Shown: positions 15,109-24,717, numbered from the stretch's first letter. The stretch: DNA of 64,000 bases from an uncultured Roseibium sp. (GCF_963675985.1 NZ_OY780958.1:62001-126000), one strand, 5' to 3'. Program-made: numbers and translations. Notes: generated by a model not told the origin, from the letters alone.

Positions 15109-15981
15109 TCAGGCTTTCGCCCGGCCTTCCTCGACCGCATCCAGGATGAAGCGGGGCAGGGCGAAGGCGGCTGCGTGAACGTCCGGCGTGTAATACCGCG
15201 TCTTGAAGTCGGCTGCCCTGAAACGCTCTTCCAGTATCGCGACCGGGGTCTTGCGCAGGTCCGCATTGTCGCTGGCCCAGCCGAGCGCCATGTGGCCGCC
15301 GAAATAGGTCGGGATCGACGCGATATAGGCTGCCGCATCCGCATAGGTTTTCGAGAACCGTTTGATGCTGGTGACCAGTTCCTGGCGCTGCAGGAACGGC
15401 ACGCCGTTCTGGGTGACGAGCACGCCGCCCGGTGTCAGGCACCGGTGAACGCTGTCGTAGAACGCTTGCGAGAACAGGATCGCGCCCGGTCCTTGCGGAT
15501 CGGTGGAATCGACGATGACCACGTCGAAGCGCCGGTCCGTTTCGGCGACGAACTTCATGCCGTCGGCAATCACAAGGTCGAAGCGCGGATCGTCGAGGAC
15601 GCCGGCATTGAAGTCCCCGAAGTGCTCCTTGGAGAATTCGACGACGGAGGCGTCGATTTCCACCTGGGTGAGCTTTTCGACCGAGGCGTGCTTCAGCACC
15701 TCTTCGGCCAGGCCGCAGTCACCACCACCGACGATCAGCACGTTGCGAGCCGCCCCATGGGCCAGGATCGGCACATGGGACATCATCTCGTGATAGATGA
15801 ACTCGTCGGCCGTCGTCACTTGGGTGATGCCGTCCAGCATCAGAACCTTGCCGAACACCGGATTGGTGAACAGCACCAGATCCTGATGTTCGGTTCGATC
15901 CTGATAAAGGATGTCCTCGCAGCTGTAGCTGACCTCGACACCCGGATGGAGTGTTTCGTTGAACTTCAACCCACTGCTCAT
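15109..15981 (-). CDS. speE: Spermidine synthase
   Basis: 290 residues: the N-terminal beta domain with FNETLHPGVEVSYSCEDILY, then the Rossmann methyltransferase-like core with LVLFTNPVFGKVLMLDG, the nucleotide motif VLIVGGGDCGLAEEVLKH, and the catalytic Asp region VIVDSTDPQGPG. It transfers aminopropyl from decarboxylated S-adenosylmethionine to putrescine. ATG 15981 overlaps the speD stop (ATGA), so translation is probably coupled. Upstream Met codons in the frame fall inside speD and are not used. Confidence 0.95.
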   Translation of the reverse strand: MSSGLKFNETLHPGVEVSYSCEDILYQDRTEHQDLVLFTNPVFGKVLMLDGITQVTTADEFIYHEMMSHVPILAHGAARNVLIVGGGDCGLAEEVLKHASVEKLTQVEIDASVVEFSKEHFGDFNAGVLDDPRFDLVIADGMKFVAETDRRFDVVIVDSTDPQGPGAILFSQAFYDSVHRCLTPGGVLVTQNGVPFLQRQELVTSIKRFSKTYADAAAYIASIPTYFGGHMALGWASDNADLRKTPVAILEERFRAADFKTRYYTPDVHAAAFALPRFILDAVEEGRAKA

Positions 15982-16496
15982 GCCACTTCCTTGCCGCGCA
16001 GCAGTTCGGAGACGGCGGTGCGACCCGGGGTGAAGGCTTCGCGCAGCACGTCGACGCAGCGTTCCGGCCTGGCGTCGCCGCACATGAACACGTCGAAGGC
16101 GGCATAGCCGGCCTCCGGCCACGTGTGGACCGAGATATGGCTTTCGGCCAGCACCGCGACGCCGCTCACGCCGGTCGGCTCGAACGGATGCAGGTGAATG
16201 TGCAGCAGGGTTGCCCCGGCTTCTTCGACACAGGTCCTGAGCGTCTCCTCGATATAGGGGAGATCGTCCAGACGCTCCGCGTCATAGAGATCGATAATCA
16301 GATGCGCACCAGCGCAGCGGACCCCTTGTCTTTCGATGAAGTGGTCCAGGCGATCTTCCGCATCCAGCGCAGCGACCGCGTTCGATTTTACGTCTTCCTT
16401 CTGGGTGGTGCTTCTTGGCTCGGCAGCGTCCATGACGCCTTCTTCAACCTGAGCCTCCAAGTCCATCCCCAGTTGGAAGAGGGCGACGTTTTCCAT
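15978..16496 (-). CDS. speD: S-adenosylmethionine decarboxylase proenzyme
   Basis: About 172 residues. The pyruvoyl-forming cleavage site is ESHISVHTWPE: self-cleavage before Ser makes the catalytic pyruvoyl group. HLIIDLYDAERLDD and FMCGDARPE are further family blocks. ATG 16496 is preceded by GGGGAGAG; an upstream ATG at 16574 would add 26 residues of unlikely sequence. There is an extra charged N-terminal segment compared with short bacterial SpeD. With speE it forms the aminopropyl route to spermidine. Confidence 0.9.
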   Translation of the reverse strand: MENVALFQLGMDLEAQVEEGVMDAAEPRSTTQKEDVKSNAVAALDAEDRLDHFIERQGVRCAGAHLIIDLYDAERLDDLPYIEETLRTCVEEAGATLLHIHLHPFEPTGVSGVAVLAESHISVHTWPEAGYAAFDVFMCGDARPERCVDVLREAFTPGRTAVSELLRGKEVA

Positions 16497-16634
16497 TACG
16501 CTCTCCCCAACCAGCAGATGAGACCGGATCAAAACCGGAGCCGCGTACATACGAATTTTCGGCAAGGGATTCAATGGGTGTTTTTATGAAATTAATTAAG
16601 CCGGCTAATGATATCCCAGATCGAGGAGGGCACC

Positions 16635-17234
16635 GTGACGATTGAAATCAGGATCCTGAAGGGAGACGAACTGAAAGCGGCCCTGCCGGCGCTGGCCGGA
16701 TTGCGCATTTCTGTGTTCCGCGACTGGCCTTATCTCTATGACGGCTCGGTCGACTATGAAGAAAAATATCTGGCGCGTTATGCGGATACGGATGGCGCGG
16801 TGATTATCGGGGCCTTCGATGGCGCCTTGGATGGGGGGCGTCTTGTCGGCGCCGCCACCGGTCAGCCGCTCATCCACGAGGTTACCGCGATCCGCCGCCC
16901 CTTCGAGGAAGCGGGCCTGGATCCGGCGGAGGTGTTTTACTTCGCCGAATCCGTCCTCGATCCGGACTATCGCGGCCGGGGCATCGGCCATAGGTTCTTT
17001 GACGAACGCGAGGCCCATGCCCGCTCGCTTGGATGTTCGACGGCCGCCTTTTGCGCCGTCATCCGGCCTGACAATCATCCCTTGAAACCGGCGGACTACT
17101 CACCGCTCGATCCCTTCTGGACAAAGCGTGGCTATCGCAAACTGAACGGGGGAATCGTCTATTTTCCGTGGCAGGACGTGGGCGAGCCGCAGGAGACGGA
17201 AAAACCGATGCAGATCTGGATCGGCGATCTGTGA
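16635..17234 (+). CDS. GNAT-family N-acetyltransferase
   Basis: About 199 residues. The acetyl-CoA binding motif A is present as SVLDPDYRGRGIGHRFFDE, with a C-terminal YFPWQDVGE tail. The substrate cannot be told from sequence. GTG at 16635 is chosen because GAGGAGGG is four bases ahead; an ATG at 16608 lies before that site. It is divergent from speD, so a polyamine substrate is possible but only suggested by position. Confidence 0.8.
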   Translation: MTIEIRILKGDELKAALPALAGLRISVFRDWPYLYDGSVDYEEKYLARYADTDGAVIIGAFDGALDGGRLVGAATGQPLIHEVTAIRRPFEEAGLDPAEVFYFAESVLDPDYRGRGIGHRFFDEREAHARSLGCSTAAFCAVIRPDNHPLKPADYSPLDPFWTKRGYRKLNGGIVYFPWQDVGEPQETEKPMQIWIGDL

Positions 17235-17261
17235 CCGCCGATCCGTGGCAGATGGAGCTGC

Positions 17262-18038
17262 CTACTGGGCGATTTCCCAGACGATGTTTACAGTCGCCGA
17301 CAGGGTCTCTTCGCCGGCCTCGACCGGCACGGGGGCGGAGGACATCACCATCATCTTTTCCGAGCGCACCGCATAGGGGCGCGGGATCGAGACACCGTCT
17401 TCGGAGATCGACAGGATGCGTCCGAGTTTCACCCCGGCGGCGGCGGCATAGAGATCGGCCTTGCGCCGGGCGTCCGCCACGGCTTCTTTGCGCGCTTCAT
17501 CCAGTTTCTCGTTCGTGTCGCTGACGGCAAAGCTGAGGCCGTCGACCGAATTGGCGCCTGATGCGACGACTGCGGTCATGATGGCGCCGAGTTTATCCAG
17601 CGCGCGCACGCGTACGGTGACGCCGTTGGAAACCTCGTAGCCAACGATCTTGGGTGCTTCGCTCTGGAGCTGGCTGAGAACTTTCCGGTCCTCGTAGCGC
17701 GGTTGGATCGAAAAGCCGCTGGTCTGGACGTCCTTTGCTTCGATGCCGGCGGCCTTGATATCGGCGATCACCTTGGTAATCGCTGCGGTGTTGGCCTCAA
17801 GCGCCTCCGGCGCGGAGGCGCCGACCGTGACGACCCGTGTTGTGACCACAGCCATGTCCGGGGCAACGGAAATCTCGCCTCTGCCTTGCAGGCTGATCGT
17901 GGCGGGTTTTTCCGCCGCCATTGCGGACGGGACGGGGCCGAAGCTGACGATAGCCACGGCAAGAAGCATGGCGGACAGAGTGGGGTAGCCTTTCGGCAGT
18001 CGGCGGGAGATCTGCGAAAGCCGGAATAGTTGCGACAT
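17262..18038 (-). CDS. SIMPL-domain (DUF541) periplasmic protein
   Basis: 258 residues with an N-terminal signal peptide (hydrophobic LLAVAIVSFGPVPSAMAAE), then the SIMPL domain starting ISLQGRGEISVAPDMAVV, with conserved LDEARKEAVADARRKADLYAAAAG and the closing VNIVWEI strand. E. coli YggE belongs here and affects oxidative stress tolerance, but the biochemical role is unknown. A good ribosome site (AGAGGAT) precedes ATG 18038. Confidence 0.9.
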   Translation of the reverse strand: MSQLFRLSQISRRLPKGYPTLSAMLLAVAIVSFGPVPSAMAAEKPATISLQGRGEISVAPDMAVVTTRVVTVGASAPEALEANTAAITKVIADIKAAGIEAKDVQTSGFSIQPRYEDRKVLSQLQSEAPKIVGYEVSNGVTVRVRALDKLGAIMTAVVASGANSVDGLSFAVSDTNEKLDEARKEAVADARRKADLYAAAAGVKLGRILSISEDGVSIPRPYAVRSEKMMVMSSAPVPVEAGEETLSATVNIVWEIAQ

Positions 18039-18144
18039 GGATCCTCTCTAGGGCATGGAAAAATCGATTTTCAGAAGCTGCGGGTTGATTGGGGCGGTGT
18101 GATGACGTGCCGGTTCATCTGACGTTCATCGGTCGGTTCCCGCG

Positions 18145-19230
18145 TCATCTGGTGTCATGGCCGTGGACACCAGGCGCATCACGTCCGGGTGGATCGGCGA
18201 TCGCGCCATTCGCCGACAGCAGCACAGCGACCGGGCGGGAGGCTTCGAACTTGGAACAGACGATCATGATCAGGACGGTGAGCGGCACGCACAGCACCAT
18301 GCCGACCGCCCCCCAGATGGAGCCCCAGAAGGCGAGCGACAGCATGATCACCAGGCCGGACAGGTTGAGGCTTGATCCCATCAGTTTGGGCTCGATCAGG
18401 TTGCCGATCGAAAACTGGATCGCGCCGAGACCGGTGGCGATGACGAAGAACGGCACAAGATCGTCATAATAGACGACCGCGAGCAGGCTCGGAAAGATCA
18501 CGCTGACCAGCGAGCCGATCGTCGGAATGTAGTTCAGCAGAAAGGCGATGAAGCCGAACAGCGGCGCGTACGGCAGATCCATCACCGTCAGCACCAGGCT
18601 CGTGAGCACGCCGGTCGCGATGCTGACGACGGTCTTGATGCTGAAATAATGCAGGATGCTTTTGTTGATTTCCGACCTTACGGCAAAGGCCGCTCTCGCC
18701 TTGGCCGGGTCGGTGAACACCCGTTCCAGCTTGAGGTCGAAGGTCGACTGCTCCAGAAGCAGGAATAAGGTGTAGATGAAGACCAGCGACGCGGAGCCGG
18801 CCACGGTGGTCACGAAGCCGGCCCCGGCGGTTACCAGTTTGGGCACGATGGCGTCTGGCAGGAAATCCTCCAGCTTGATCGGGTCGTTCAGATGGACCAG
18901 GCCCGAGATCTGATCGAAGACCTCTTCCAGGCGGCCCTGATAGACCGGGGCATCCCGCGCCAGTTGCGCCAGGTTCGCGGCCACCATGTCGAAGACGAAG
19001 GTGCCTGCGATGAAGATGGTCGCAAGCGACAGCGGGAAGGCGATCCAGCCGGGCAGGTGCCGGTCGCCCAGGCGGATGAGTTGAAACCCGTGGGACAGGG
19101 CGTTGATCAGGTACCAGACGATCAGAGCGATGACGAAGGGCAGGAGCAAAGTCCGGCCCGCCACCAGCAACCAGCCAACCAGGACGACCAGGATGATACT
19201 CAGGGTCACGTTGAGCAGGGACGACCGCAT
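18145..19230 (-). CDS. AI-2E family transporter
   Basis: About 361 residues with seven to eight membrane helices and the family's central soluble stretch. Seen: N-terminal helix pair SIILVVLVGWLLVAGRTLLL / FVIALIVWYLINAL, then PYAPLFGFIAFLLNYIPTIG and late helices ending VPLTVLIMIVC. Some members export the AI-2 signal, others are Na+/H+ antiporters or unknown. ATG 19230 has GGAG upstream; the 54 residues before it are not membrane-protein-like. Confidence 0.85.
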   Translation of the reverse strand: MRSSLLNVTLSIILVVLVGWLLVAGRTLLLPFVIALIVWYLINALSHGFQLIRLGDRHLPGWIAFPLSLATIFIAGTFVFDMVAANLAQLARDAPVYQGRLEEVFDQISGLVHLNDPIKLEDFLPDAIVPKLVTAGAGFVTTVAGSASLVFIYTLFLLLEQSTFDLKLERVFTDPAKARAAFAVRSEINKSILHYFSIKTVVSIATGVLTSLVLTVMDLPYAPLFGFIAFLLNYIPTIGSLVSVIFPSLLAVVYYDDLVPFFVIATGLGAIQFSIGNLIEPKLMGSSLNLSGLVIMLSLAFWGSIWGAVGMVLCVPLTVLIMIVCSKFEASRPVAVLLSANGAIADPPGRDAPGVHGHDTR

Positions 19231-19453
19231 GATGGCTCCGCAAATGAGGTGCTTTTTCTTTTGGTACAGAACCGGGGCGGTCGTGCAAAGTGTGTTTTCA
19301 AGGGAAACCGGTGCGTGACCGGCAGCGGCTAGTGATTTTCGGGGCCGGATCGCCGCGGACCGGCTCAAGAGACTTGCTCGTGCCGATTGCAATGGTGTAG
19401 GTAGCTGAAAGCACCGCCGCCGCAGGGCTCATGCCCTGCCTTCCGCCGGTCAA

Positions 19454-19530
19454 GGGCCTGTAGCTCAATTGGTTAGAGCCGTCCGCTCATAACGGATTGG
19501 TTGGGGGTTCGAGTCCCTCCGGGCCCACCA
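19454..19530 (+). tRNA. tRNA with anticodon CAT, probably tRNA-Ile2 (lysidine type)
   Basis: 77 nt with encoded CCA. Acceptor GGGCCTG/CGGGCCC, D-arm GCTCAATTGGTTAGAGC, anticodon arm GTCCG-CTCATAA-CGGAT, T-arm GGGGG-TTCGAGT-CCCTC. CAT may mean elongator Met or the Ile tRNA modified by TilS; the GGGCC acceptor resembles the Ile2 type. It ends one base before the converging LysR gene. Confidence 0.9.
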
Positions 19531-19531
19531 C

Positions 19532-20428
19532 TTACAATGTGTCGGTCGCGAAGCGCTGCACCGACGTGAGAAAGTTCTGGAGCGTTTGGGAGCGGTCTTC
19601 TTTCCGCCAGATCATGGATACGTCGTGTTCCGCATTCCGCTCCGCGATCTCGACAAATGCGACATCGGAGAACACGCTGCTGCCGAGCGAGGCGGGAACC
19701 AGCGATACGCCCATTCCCTGTTTCACCAGTGCCACGACGGTGAACCAGTGCTGTATGTGGAACCGCGTGTCCAGTTCCAGGTCGGCGGCGCGCAGCAGCG
19801 CGGTGATCTTGTCATAGTAATGCGCTGCAAAGACGCGCGAAAAAACCATGATCCGCTCCCCGGCCAGTTCCGAAATGCGAATGCGGCTCTTGGTGGCCAG
19901 ACGGTGCCATCGCGGAAGGCAGGCGACGAGCCGTTCTGTTTCCAGCGTGCGTGAGACAAGACCATCGGGGAGCGGGACAGCATGAACGAACCCGACATCG
20001 ATCTTGTGTTCAAGAAGGCTTTCGATCTGCCCCACCGTGTTCATTTCGCGCAAGGACAGTTCAATCCGCGGGTGCCGGTTCTGAAAAGCCTTGAGCTTGG
20101 CCGGCAGATCCCGAAACAGCATTGAGGGGACGAAGCCGACGACCAGTTCGCCGGCGGCCCCCTTGGCCGTTTCCGAAGCGATGACCCGTGCCGAATCCAG
20201 TTGTCCGAGGATCCGGGCGGCATGTTCCGCAAACACCGTGCCTGCCGGCGTGAGGCGGACGCCCTTGCTGTTGCGGTCCATCAAACGAAACCCGAGCTGT
20301 GCTTCGAGTTGTCTGAGACTGGCGCTCAGCGGTGGCTGCGAGATGTTCAGTTTCTCGGCGGCGCGGCCGAAGTGAAGCTCCTGCGAGAGCATGAGAAATT
20401 GCTCCAGCTGGCGGAAAGTGACGGCCAC
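19532..20428 (-). CDS. LysR-family regulator of the acyl-CoA/TRAP cluster
   Basis: About 298 residues: an N-terminal HTH (FRQLEQFLMLSQELHFGRAA, then ISQPPLSASLRQLE) and the periplasmic-binding-like effector domain. It is divergent from the acyl-CoA dehydrogenase gene, the usual layout for a LysR regulator and its target. GTG at 20428 is the likely start; TTG at 20440 is the only in-frame alternative before a stop. A 12-base palindrome, AATCATATGATT (20439-20450), sits right at its start. Confidence 0.85.
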   Translation of the reverse strand: MAVTFRQLEQFLMLSQELHFGRAAEKLNISQPPLSASLRQLEAQLGFRLMDRNSKGVRLTPAGTVFAEHAARILGQLDSARVIASETAKGAAGELVVGFVPSMLFRDLPAKLKAFQNRHPRIELSLREMNTVGQIESLLEHKIDVGFVHAVPLPDGLVSRTLETERLVACLPRWHRLATKSRIRISELAGERIMVFSRVFAAHYYDKITALLRAADLELDTRFHIQHWFTVVALVKQGMGVSLVPASLGSSVFSDVAFVEIAERNAEHDVSMIWRKEDRSQTLQNFLTSVQRFATDTL

Positions 20429-20438
20429 GTGAAATTCC

Positions 20439-20450
20439 AATCATATGATT
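20439..20450. promoter_or_regulatory. Palindrome in the LysR/acyl-CoA dehydrogenase intergenic region
   Basis: AATCATATGATT is perfectly symmetric and lies in an AT-rich divergent promoter region. It probably belongs to the LysR binding site, repressing its own gene. Confidence 0.5.
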
Positions 20451-20549
20451 TTGCATATCGAAAAATATATAAACAGTATTGGATCTTGTATCAAAAACTA
20501 TGTCATTTCGCTTCCGGGCTTTCATTTGAATTGAACCGGGAGGCGTGAA

Positions 20550-22274
20550 ATGTCCGCAGCCATTCACCAAAACATCCCTGACAGCAGGGGCATCAGTCTG
20601 TTCGATTCGGATCCGGAGCTGTGGCGCCTGATGCAGGTCTATCTGGATCGTGAAACATGCGATCTGGTTCGGCCGGAACTGGAACGGATGGGTGCGCTTG
20701 CCGGAGGGCGTCTTGAAGAACTTGCCCTTTCGGCTGACAAGAATCCGCCCGAACTGCGGATCCGCGCCCGCAATGGCGCCGACGAGGAACGTATCCTCAA
20801 ACACCCAGATTATCAGGAGTTGGAGCGCTACGCCTTCGGTGAGTTCGGGCTGGCTGCCATGTCGCACCGGGGCGGTGTCTTCGGGGCAAAGGACAAGCTG
20901 CCTCCGATCGTGAAATACGCTCTGGTGTTTCTTTTCGTTCAGGCCGAGTTCGGTCTGTGCTGCCCCTTGAGCATGACGGATTCCCTGACCCGGACGTTGG
21001 TCAAATTCGGCGATCCCGACCTTGTTGCGCGGTACTTCGACCAACTCACCAGCATGGATATGGAAACGCTGTTTCAGGGGTCGATGTTCATGACGGAACA
21101 GGCCGCCGGGTCGGACGTGGGGGCGATCGACACCATTGCCCGTTTCGAGGACGGGGACTGGAAGCTTTTTGGCGACAAGTGGTTCTGTTCCAACCCTGAT
21201 GCGGCGCTCGGCATGGTTCTGGCGCGGCCTGACGGCGGGGACGCGGGCACCAGGGGCCTGTCGCTGTTCCTGTTGCCCCGGGTTCTCCCGGACGGGCGGA
21301 AGAACGACTACCGGATCCTGCGGCTCAAGGACAAGATGGGGACGAAATCCATGGCGTCCGGCGAGATCGCGCTTGAGGGGGCCACGGCCTATCTGGTCGG
21401 GGAAGCCGGCCAGGGCTTCAAGCAGATGACCGACATGATCAACATGTCGAGACTGGCCAACGGCGTTCGGTCCGCCGGGTTGATGCGCCGCTCCGTGACC
21501 GAGGCGCTGTTCATCTCGCGCAACCGGACGGCTTTCGGCAAGAGGCTTGTCGACCTGCCGCTCATGCGGCGCCAGCTTCTGAAAATGATCACGACCGCGG
21601 AACAGGGCCGGTCCATGGTGTTCCATACCGCCGATGTGCTGCGCCGCGCGGATGGCGGGGATGCGGATATGGCCAAGGTGCTGCGCATCCTGACGCCTCT
21701 TGTTAAATTCCGGACTTGCCGCGATGCGCGAAAGGTTGCCGGCGACGCAATGGAAGTGCGCGGCGGCTGTGGCTATATAGAGGAATGGTCCGATGCCCGT
21801 GTCCTGAGGGACGCGCATCTCGGTTCCATCTGGGAAGGGACGAGCAACATCGTTGCCCTGGATGTCGCGCGGGCCGTGCGCCGGGAAGATGCGCTGAGCG
21901 CGCTTGAGACGCATGTCAAAGGGTTGCTTGAGGAAACGGCGCAGTCCCTGGGCGAGCAGACAGCCATTGCGGACCATTTTGCGCGCGCGGCCGAGATGAT
22001 GGACGCGGTGGCGCATGACCGGGACCGGGAGATTGAAACCCGTAATGCGGCCAGCGCCGTCTATAACGCGACATCCGCGGCCTTTCTGGCCTGGGAAGAC
22101 GCGCGGTTGCGGCAAATCGGCAATGTCACGACGGGAGACCGGTTGGCATTGGCGCAGTCGGTTCTGACACACAAGCTGGCTGCCCGGGATCCGTTCACGC
22201 CGGACGCGGGTGAAGCCGGCATGGCTTCCCGGCTGCTCGACGACGCCACGGACATCATGGTGGCGGCACAATGA
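20550..22274 (+). CDS. Acyl-CoA dehydrogenase (AidB-like subgroup)
   Basis: 574 residues. Seen: an extended N-terminal helical domain, then the flavin-binding middle domain with FMTEQAAGSDVGAIDTIA, and the C-terminal helical domain with AFGKRLVDLPLMRRQL and GGCGYIEEWSDARVLRDA. The late WEGTSNIVALDVARA holds a Glu placed as in isovaleryl-CoA dehydrogenase/AidB. Size and layout fit the larger AidB-like group. It starts after GGGAGG and overlaps the CoA-transferase by four bases. Likely task: oxidising a short or branched acyl-CoA made by that transferase. Confidence 0.85.
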   Translation: MSAAIHQNIPDSRGISLFDSDPELWRLMQVYLDRETCDLVRPELERMGALAGGRLEELALSADKNPPELRIRARNGADEERILKHPDYQELERYAFGEFGLAAMSHRGGVFGAKDKLPPIVKYALVFLFVQAEFGLCCPLSMTDSLTRTLVKFGDPDLVARYFDQLTSMDMETLFQGSMFMTEQAAGSDVGAIDTIARFEDGDWKLFGDKWFCSNPDAALGMVLARPDGGDAGTRGLSLFLLPRVLPDGRKNDYRILRLKDKMGTKSMASGEIALEGATAYLVGEAGQGFKQMTDMINMSRLANGVRSAGLMRRSVTEALFISRNRTAFGKRLVDLPLMRRQLLKMITTAEQGRSMVFHTADVLRRADGGDADMAKVLRILTPLVKFRTCRDARKVAGDAMEVRGGCGYIEEWSDARVLRDAHLGSIWEGTSNIVALDVARAVRREDALSALETHVKGLLEETAQSLGEQTAIADHFARAAEMMDAVAHDRDREIETRNAASAVYNATSAAFLAWEDARLRQIGNVTTGDRLALAQSVLTHKLAARDPFTPDAGEAGMASRLLDDATDIMVAAQ

Positions 22275-23485
22275 CAGGTGCGGCAAAGCCAGCCAGCGGT
22301 GCCTTGCGCGGCCTCAAGGTGATCGACCTGAGCCGGGTGCTGGGCGGACCGTTGACCGGGCAGGTTCTCGGCGATCACGGCGCCGATGTGATCAAGATCG
22401 AACCGCCGTCGGGGGATGAAACCCGCGAGTGGGGCCCCCCGTTCCGCGATGGCACGGCCTCGTATTTTGACGGCCTCAATCGGAACAAGCGCGCGATGGC
22501 GCTCGATCTGCGCCGGGAAGAAGGTCGGGCGGTCTTGCTCCGGCTCCTTGAAGACGCGGACATCGTGCTTGAGAACTTCAAGACCGGCACGATGGAAAAA
22601 TGGGGGCTCGGTTACGACGAGGTCTTGTCCGACCGGTTTCCCCGCCTGATTCATTGCCGCGTCAGCGGTTTCGGCTCGGATGGCCCCTTGGGGGGAATGC
22701 CCGGGTACGATGCCATTCTGCAGGCCATGTGCGGGCTGATGAGTGTGAACGGCACCGATGAGGGTGGGCCCACGCGCGTCGGCTTGCCGGTCGTGGATAT
22801 GGTCACGGGGCTCAATGCGGTCATCGGTATCCTGCTTGCGTTATACGATCGAAACCGGAGCGGGCGGGGACAGTTCATCGACGCGACGCTTTTCGACAGC
22901 GCCATTTCGCTGCTGCACCCGCATGCCGCCAACTATCTGATGTCCGGCAACACGCCGGTTCGCACCGGTAACAGCCATCCGAATATCTCGCCCTATTCCA
23001 CTTATGCGACCGGCACCCGCTCTATCTATCTGGCTGTGGGCAATGACCATCAGTTCAGGAAGCTGTGCTGCGAGATCGGTGCGCCGGAGATTGCGGACGA
23101 TCCGCGATTTGCCAGCAATGGGGAGCGTGTGACCAACCGCGATGCCCTGCGGGACGCGCTTGAGGCGGCGATGGCCGGAATGGATGGTAGCGATCTGGCC
23201 GACAAGCTGATCCGTGCAGGCGTTCCGGCGGGGCCCGTGCTGGATGTGGCCGAAAGTCTTGCCCATCCGCATACGGTTCATCGCGGCCTGCGGGTGAATT
23301 TGGGCGACTACAGCGGTGTGGGGTCCCCGATACGCCCGTCGCGCAGCGCTCCGGACTATCGTCGGGAGCCTCCGCGTTTCGCCCAGCATGCCACTGAAGT
23401 TTTAAGCGAATTCGGTTTCTCGGAGGAAGAAATCGATCGACTGACATCCTCCGGGGTTGTGCCTTTGGCACGGCCCGGTCGATAG
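22271..23485 (+). CDS. CaiB/BaiF class III CoA-transferase
   Basis: 404 residues. Family blocks include LKVIDLSRVLGGPLTGQVLGDHGADVIKIEPP and the catalytic Asp region YDAILQAMCGLMSVNG, with later GRGQFIDATLFDSA. It moves CoA between an acyl-CoA and a free carboxylic acid. It is translationally coupled to the acyl-CoA dehydrogenase and is followed after 39 bases by a TAXI-TRAP binding protein, so it may activate an imported carboxylate. Confidence 0.9.
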   Translation: MTGAAKPASGALRGLKVIDLSRVLGGPLTGQVLGDHGADVIKIEPPSGDETREWGPPFRDGTASYFDGLNRNKRAMALDLRREEGRAVLLRLLEDADIVLENFKTGTMEKWGLGYDEVLSDRFPRLIHCRVSGFGSDGPLGGMPGYDAILQAMCGLMSVNGTDEGGPTRVGLPVVDMVTGLNAVIGILLALYDRNRSGRGQFIDATLFDSAISLLHPHAANYLMSGNTPVRTGNSHPNISPYSTYATGTRSIYLAVGNDHQFRKLCCEIGAPEIADDPRFASNGERVTNRDALRDALEAAMAGMDGSDLADKLIRAGVPAGPVLDVAESLAHPHTVHRGLRVNLGDYSGVGSPIRPSRSAPDYRREPPRFAQHATEVLSEFGFSEEEIDRLTSSGVVPLARPGR

Positions 23486-23524
23486 AGGCGTAAACCCGAC
23501 ACATTTTCCAGGGAGGAAATCGTC

Positions 23525-24649
23525 ATGAAACATCTGTTCAAAACGACAGCGGCAGCGTTTGCCCTGGTCGCCAGCGTGGCTTCGGCCTCCGCGACCGAAC
23601 TGCCACGCAGCATGCTCTGGTCCACTTATGATGTGGGTTCCAGCGGTTATGCGGAAGCCTCGGCCATTGCCGACGCCTTTGCCAAGGAATACGGGACTCG
23701 CGTGCGCATCATGCCTTCGGGCACTTCCATCGGCCGCCTTCTTCCGCTCAAAACGGGCCGTGTGCAATATGGCTGGCTGGCCAACGAGTTGTTCTTCGCG
23801 ACCGAGGCGCTTTACGATTTCAGCGTCAGGGAATGGGGGCCGCAGGATCTTCGTGTGATCGCAGGGCGTCCGTCGACGTTCGGGATGGCGGTCGCCAAGG
23901 ATGCGGGCATCAAGACGCTGTCCGACATCAGGGGCAAGCGGGTGCCGCGGATCAAGGCCAACCCGTCGATCAATATCAAGGTCGAAGCGTTGCTGGCTTT
24001 CGGCGGTTTGACCTGGGACGATGTCGACGTCGTCGAAGTGCCCTCTTACGGCGCCGCGCTGAAGGCGCTGGTCGACGGTCAGGTTGATGTCGCGGGATCC
24101 ACGCCGACCGCCTCGACGCTTTACGAAATGGAAAGTTCGCCCCACGGGCTCGAATGGGCACCCATGCCTGCCGACAACGCGGAAGGTTGGGAAGCAATCC
24201 GGTCGGTCGCAAGCTTCTTTGCCCCCGCGACGGCGATACAGGGCGCGGGTATTTCGAAAGACCATCCGGCCCACATCTTCGCGGTGCGTTATCCGATGAT
24301 TACCGTCTACGCGAATGCCGACGAGGATGAGGTCTACAATTTCACGAAGGCGCTGGACGAGACGTACAATATCTATTCCGGAGCGACGAAAGCCACGCCG
24401 GCATGGACTTTGAAGAAAGCCGGCACCACGCCGGCGGATGCGCCCTTCCATCCGGGCGCGATCCGCTACCTGAAGGAAATCGGTGTCTGGTCAGACAAGG
24501 ACGAGGCCTGGAACGAAGCCCGTCTTGAGCGGCTGGCCTCGGTCCGGAAGGCTTGGGATGACGCTGTCGAGGCAGCTCTGGATAAAGGCGTCTCGGACAA
24601 GGACTGGGGAAATTTCTGGACTGAGTACAAGGCAAAGGCCCTGCAGTAA
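23525..24649 (+). CDS. TAXI-family TRAP transporter binding protein
   Basis: 374 residues with a signal peptide (AAAFALVASVASASATE) and the TAXI fold: YDVGSSGYAEASAIADAF, RIMPSGTSIGRLLPLKTG, and KTLSDIRGKRVPRIKANPS. It is a periplasmic solute-binding protein. Ligands of this class are mostly unknown; glutamate/glutamine-like and other carboxylates are reported for some. It pairs with the next gene, the fused membrane component. Confidence 0.88.
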   Translation: MKHLFKTTAAAFALVASVASASATELPRSMLWSTYDVGSSGYAEASAIADAFAKEYGTRVRIMPSGTSIGRLLPLKTGRVQYGWLANELFFATEALYDFSVREWGPQDLRVIAGRPSTFGMAVAKDAGIKTLSDIRGKRVPRIKANPSINIKVEALLAFGGLTWDDVDVVEVPSYGAALKALVDGQVDVAGSTPTASTLYEMESSPHGLEWAPMPADNAEGWEAIRSVASFFAPATAIQGAGISKDHPAHIFAVRYPMITVYANADEDEVYNFTKALDETYNIYSGATKATPAWTLKKAGTTPADAPFHPGAIRYLKEIGVWSDKDEAWNEARLERLASVRKAWDDAVEAALDKGVSDKDWGNFWTEYKAKALQ

Positions 24650-24658
24650 GTAAGACCA

Positions 24659-24688
24659 CCCCCTTGCCGACTGAAACCGGCATGGGGG
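24659..24688 (+). other. Intercistronic hairpin between TRAP binding protein and permease
   Basis: CCCCC at 24659-24663 pairs with GGGGG at 24684-24688, and GCCG at 24666-24669 with CGGC at 24678-24681, leaving one mismatch between them. There is no T-run. Such stems often keep the binding-protein mRNA stable so that it is made in excess over the permease. Confidence 0.6.
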
Positions 24689-24717
24689 CGTTTCCTGCAG
24701 CATTGCGAAAGTTCGAC

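Noticed and set aside
20061..22286. 741-codon minus-strand open frame over the acyl-CoA dehydrogenase and LysR start
   Set aside because: It lies antisense to a clearly real gene and has no ribosome site or family pattern; a composition shadow.
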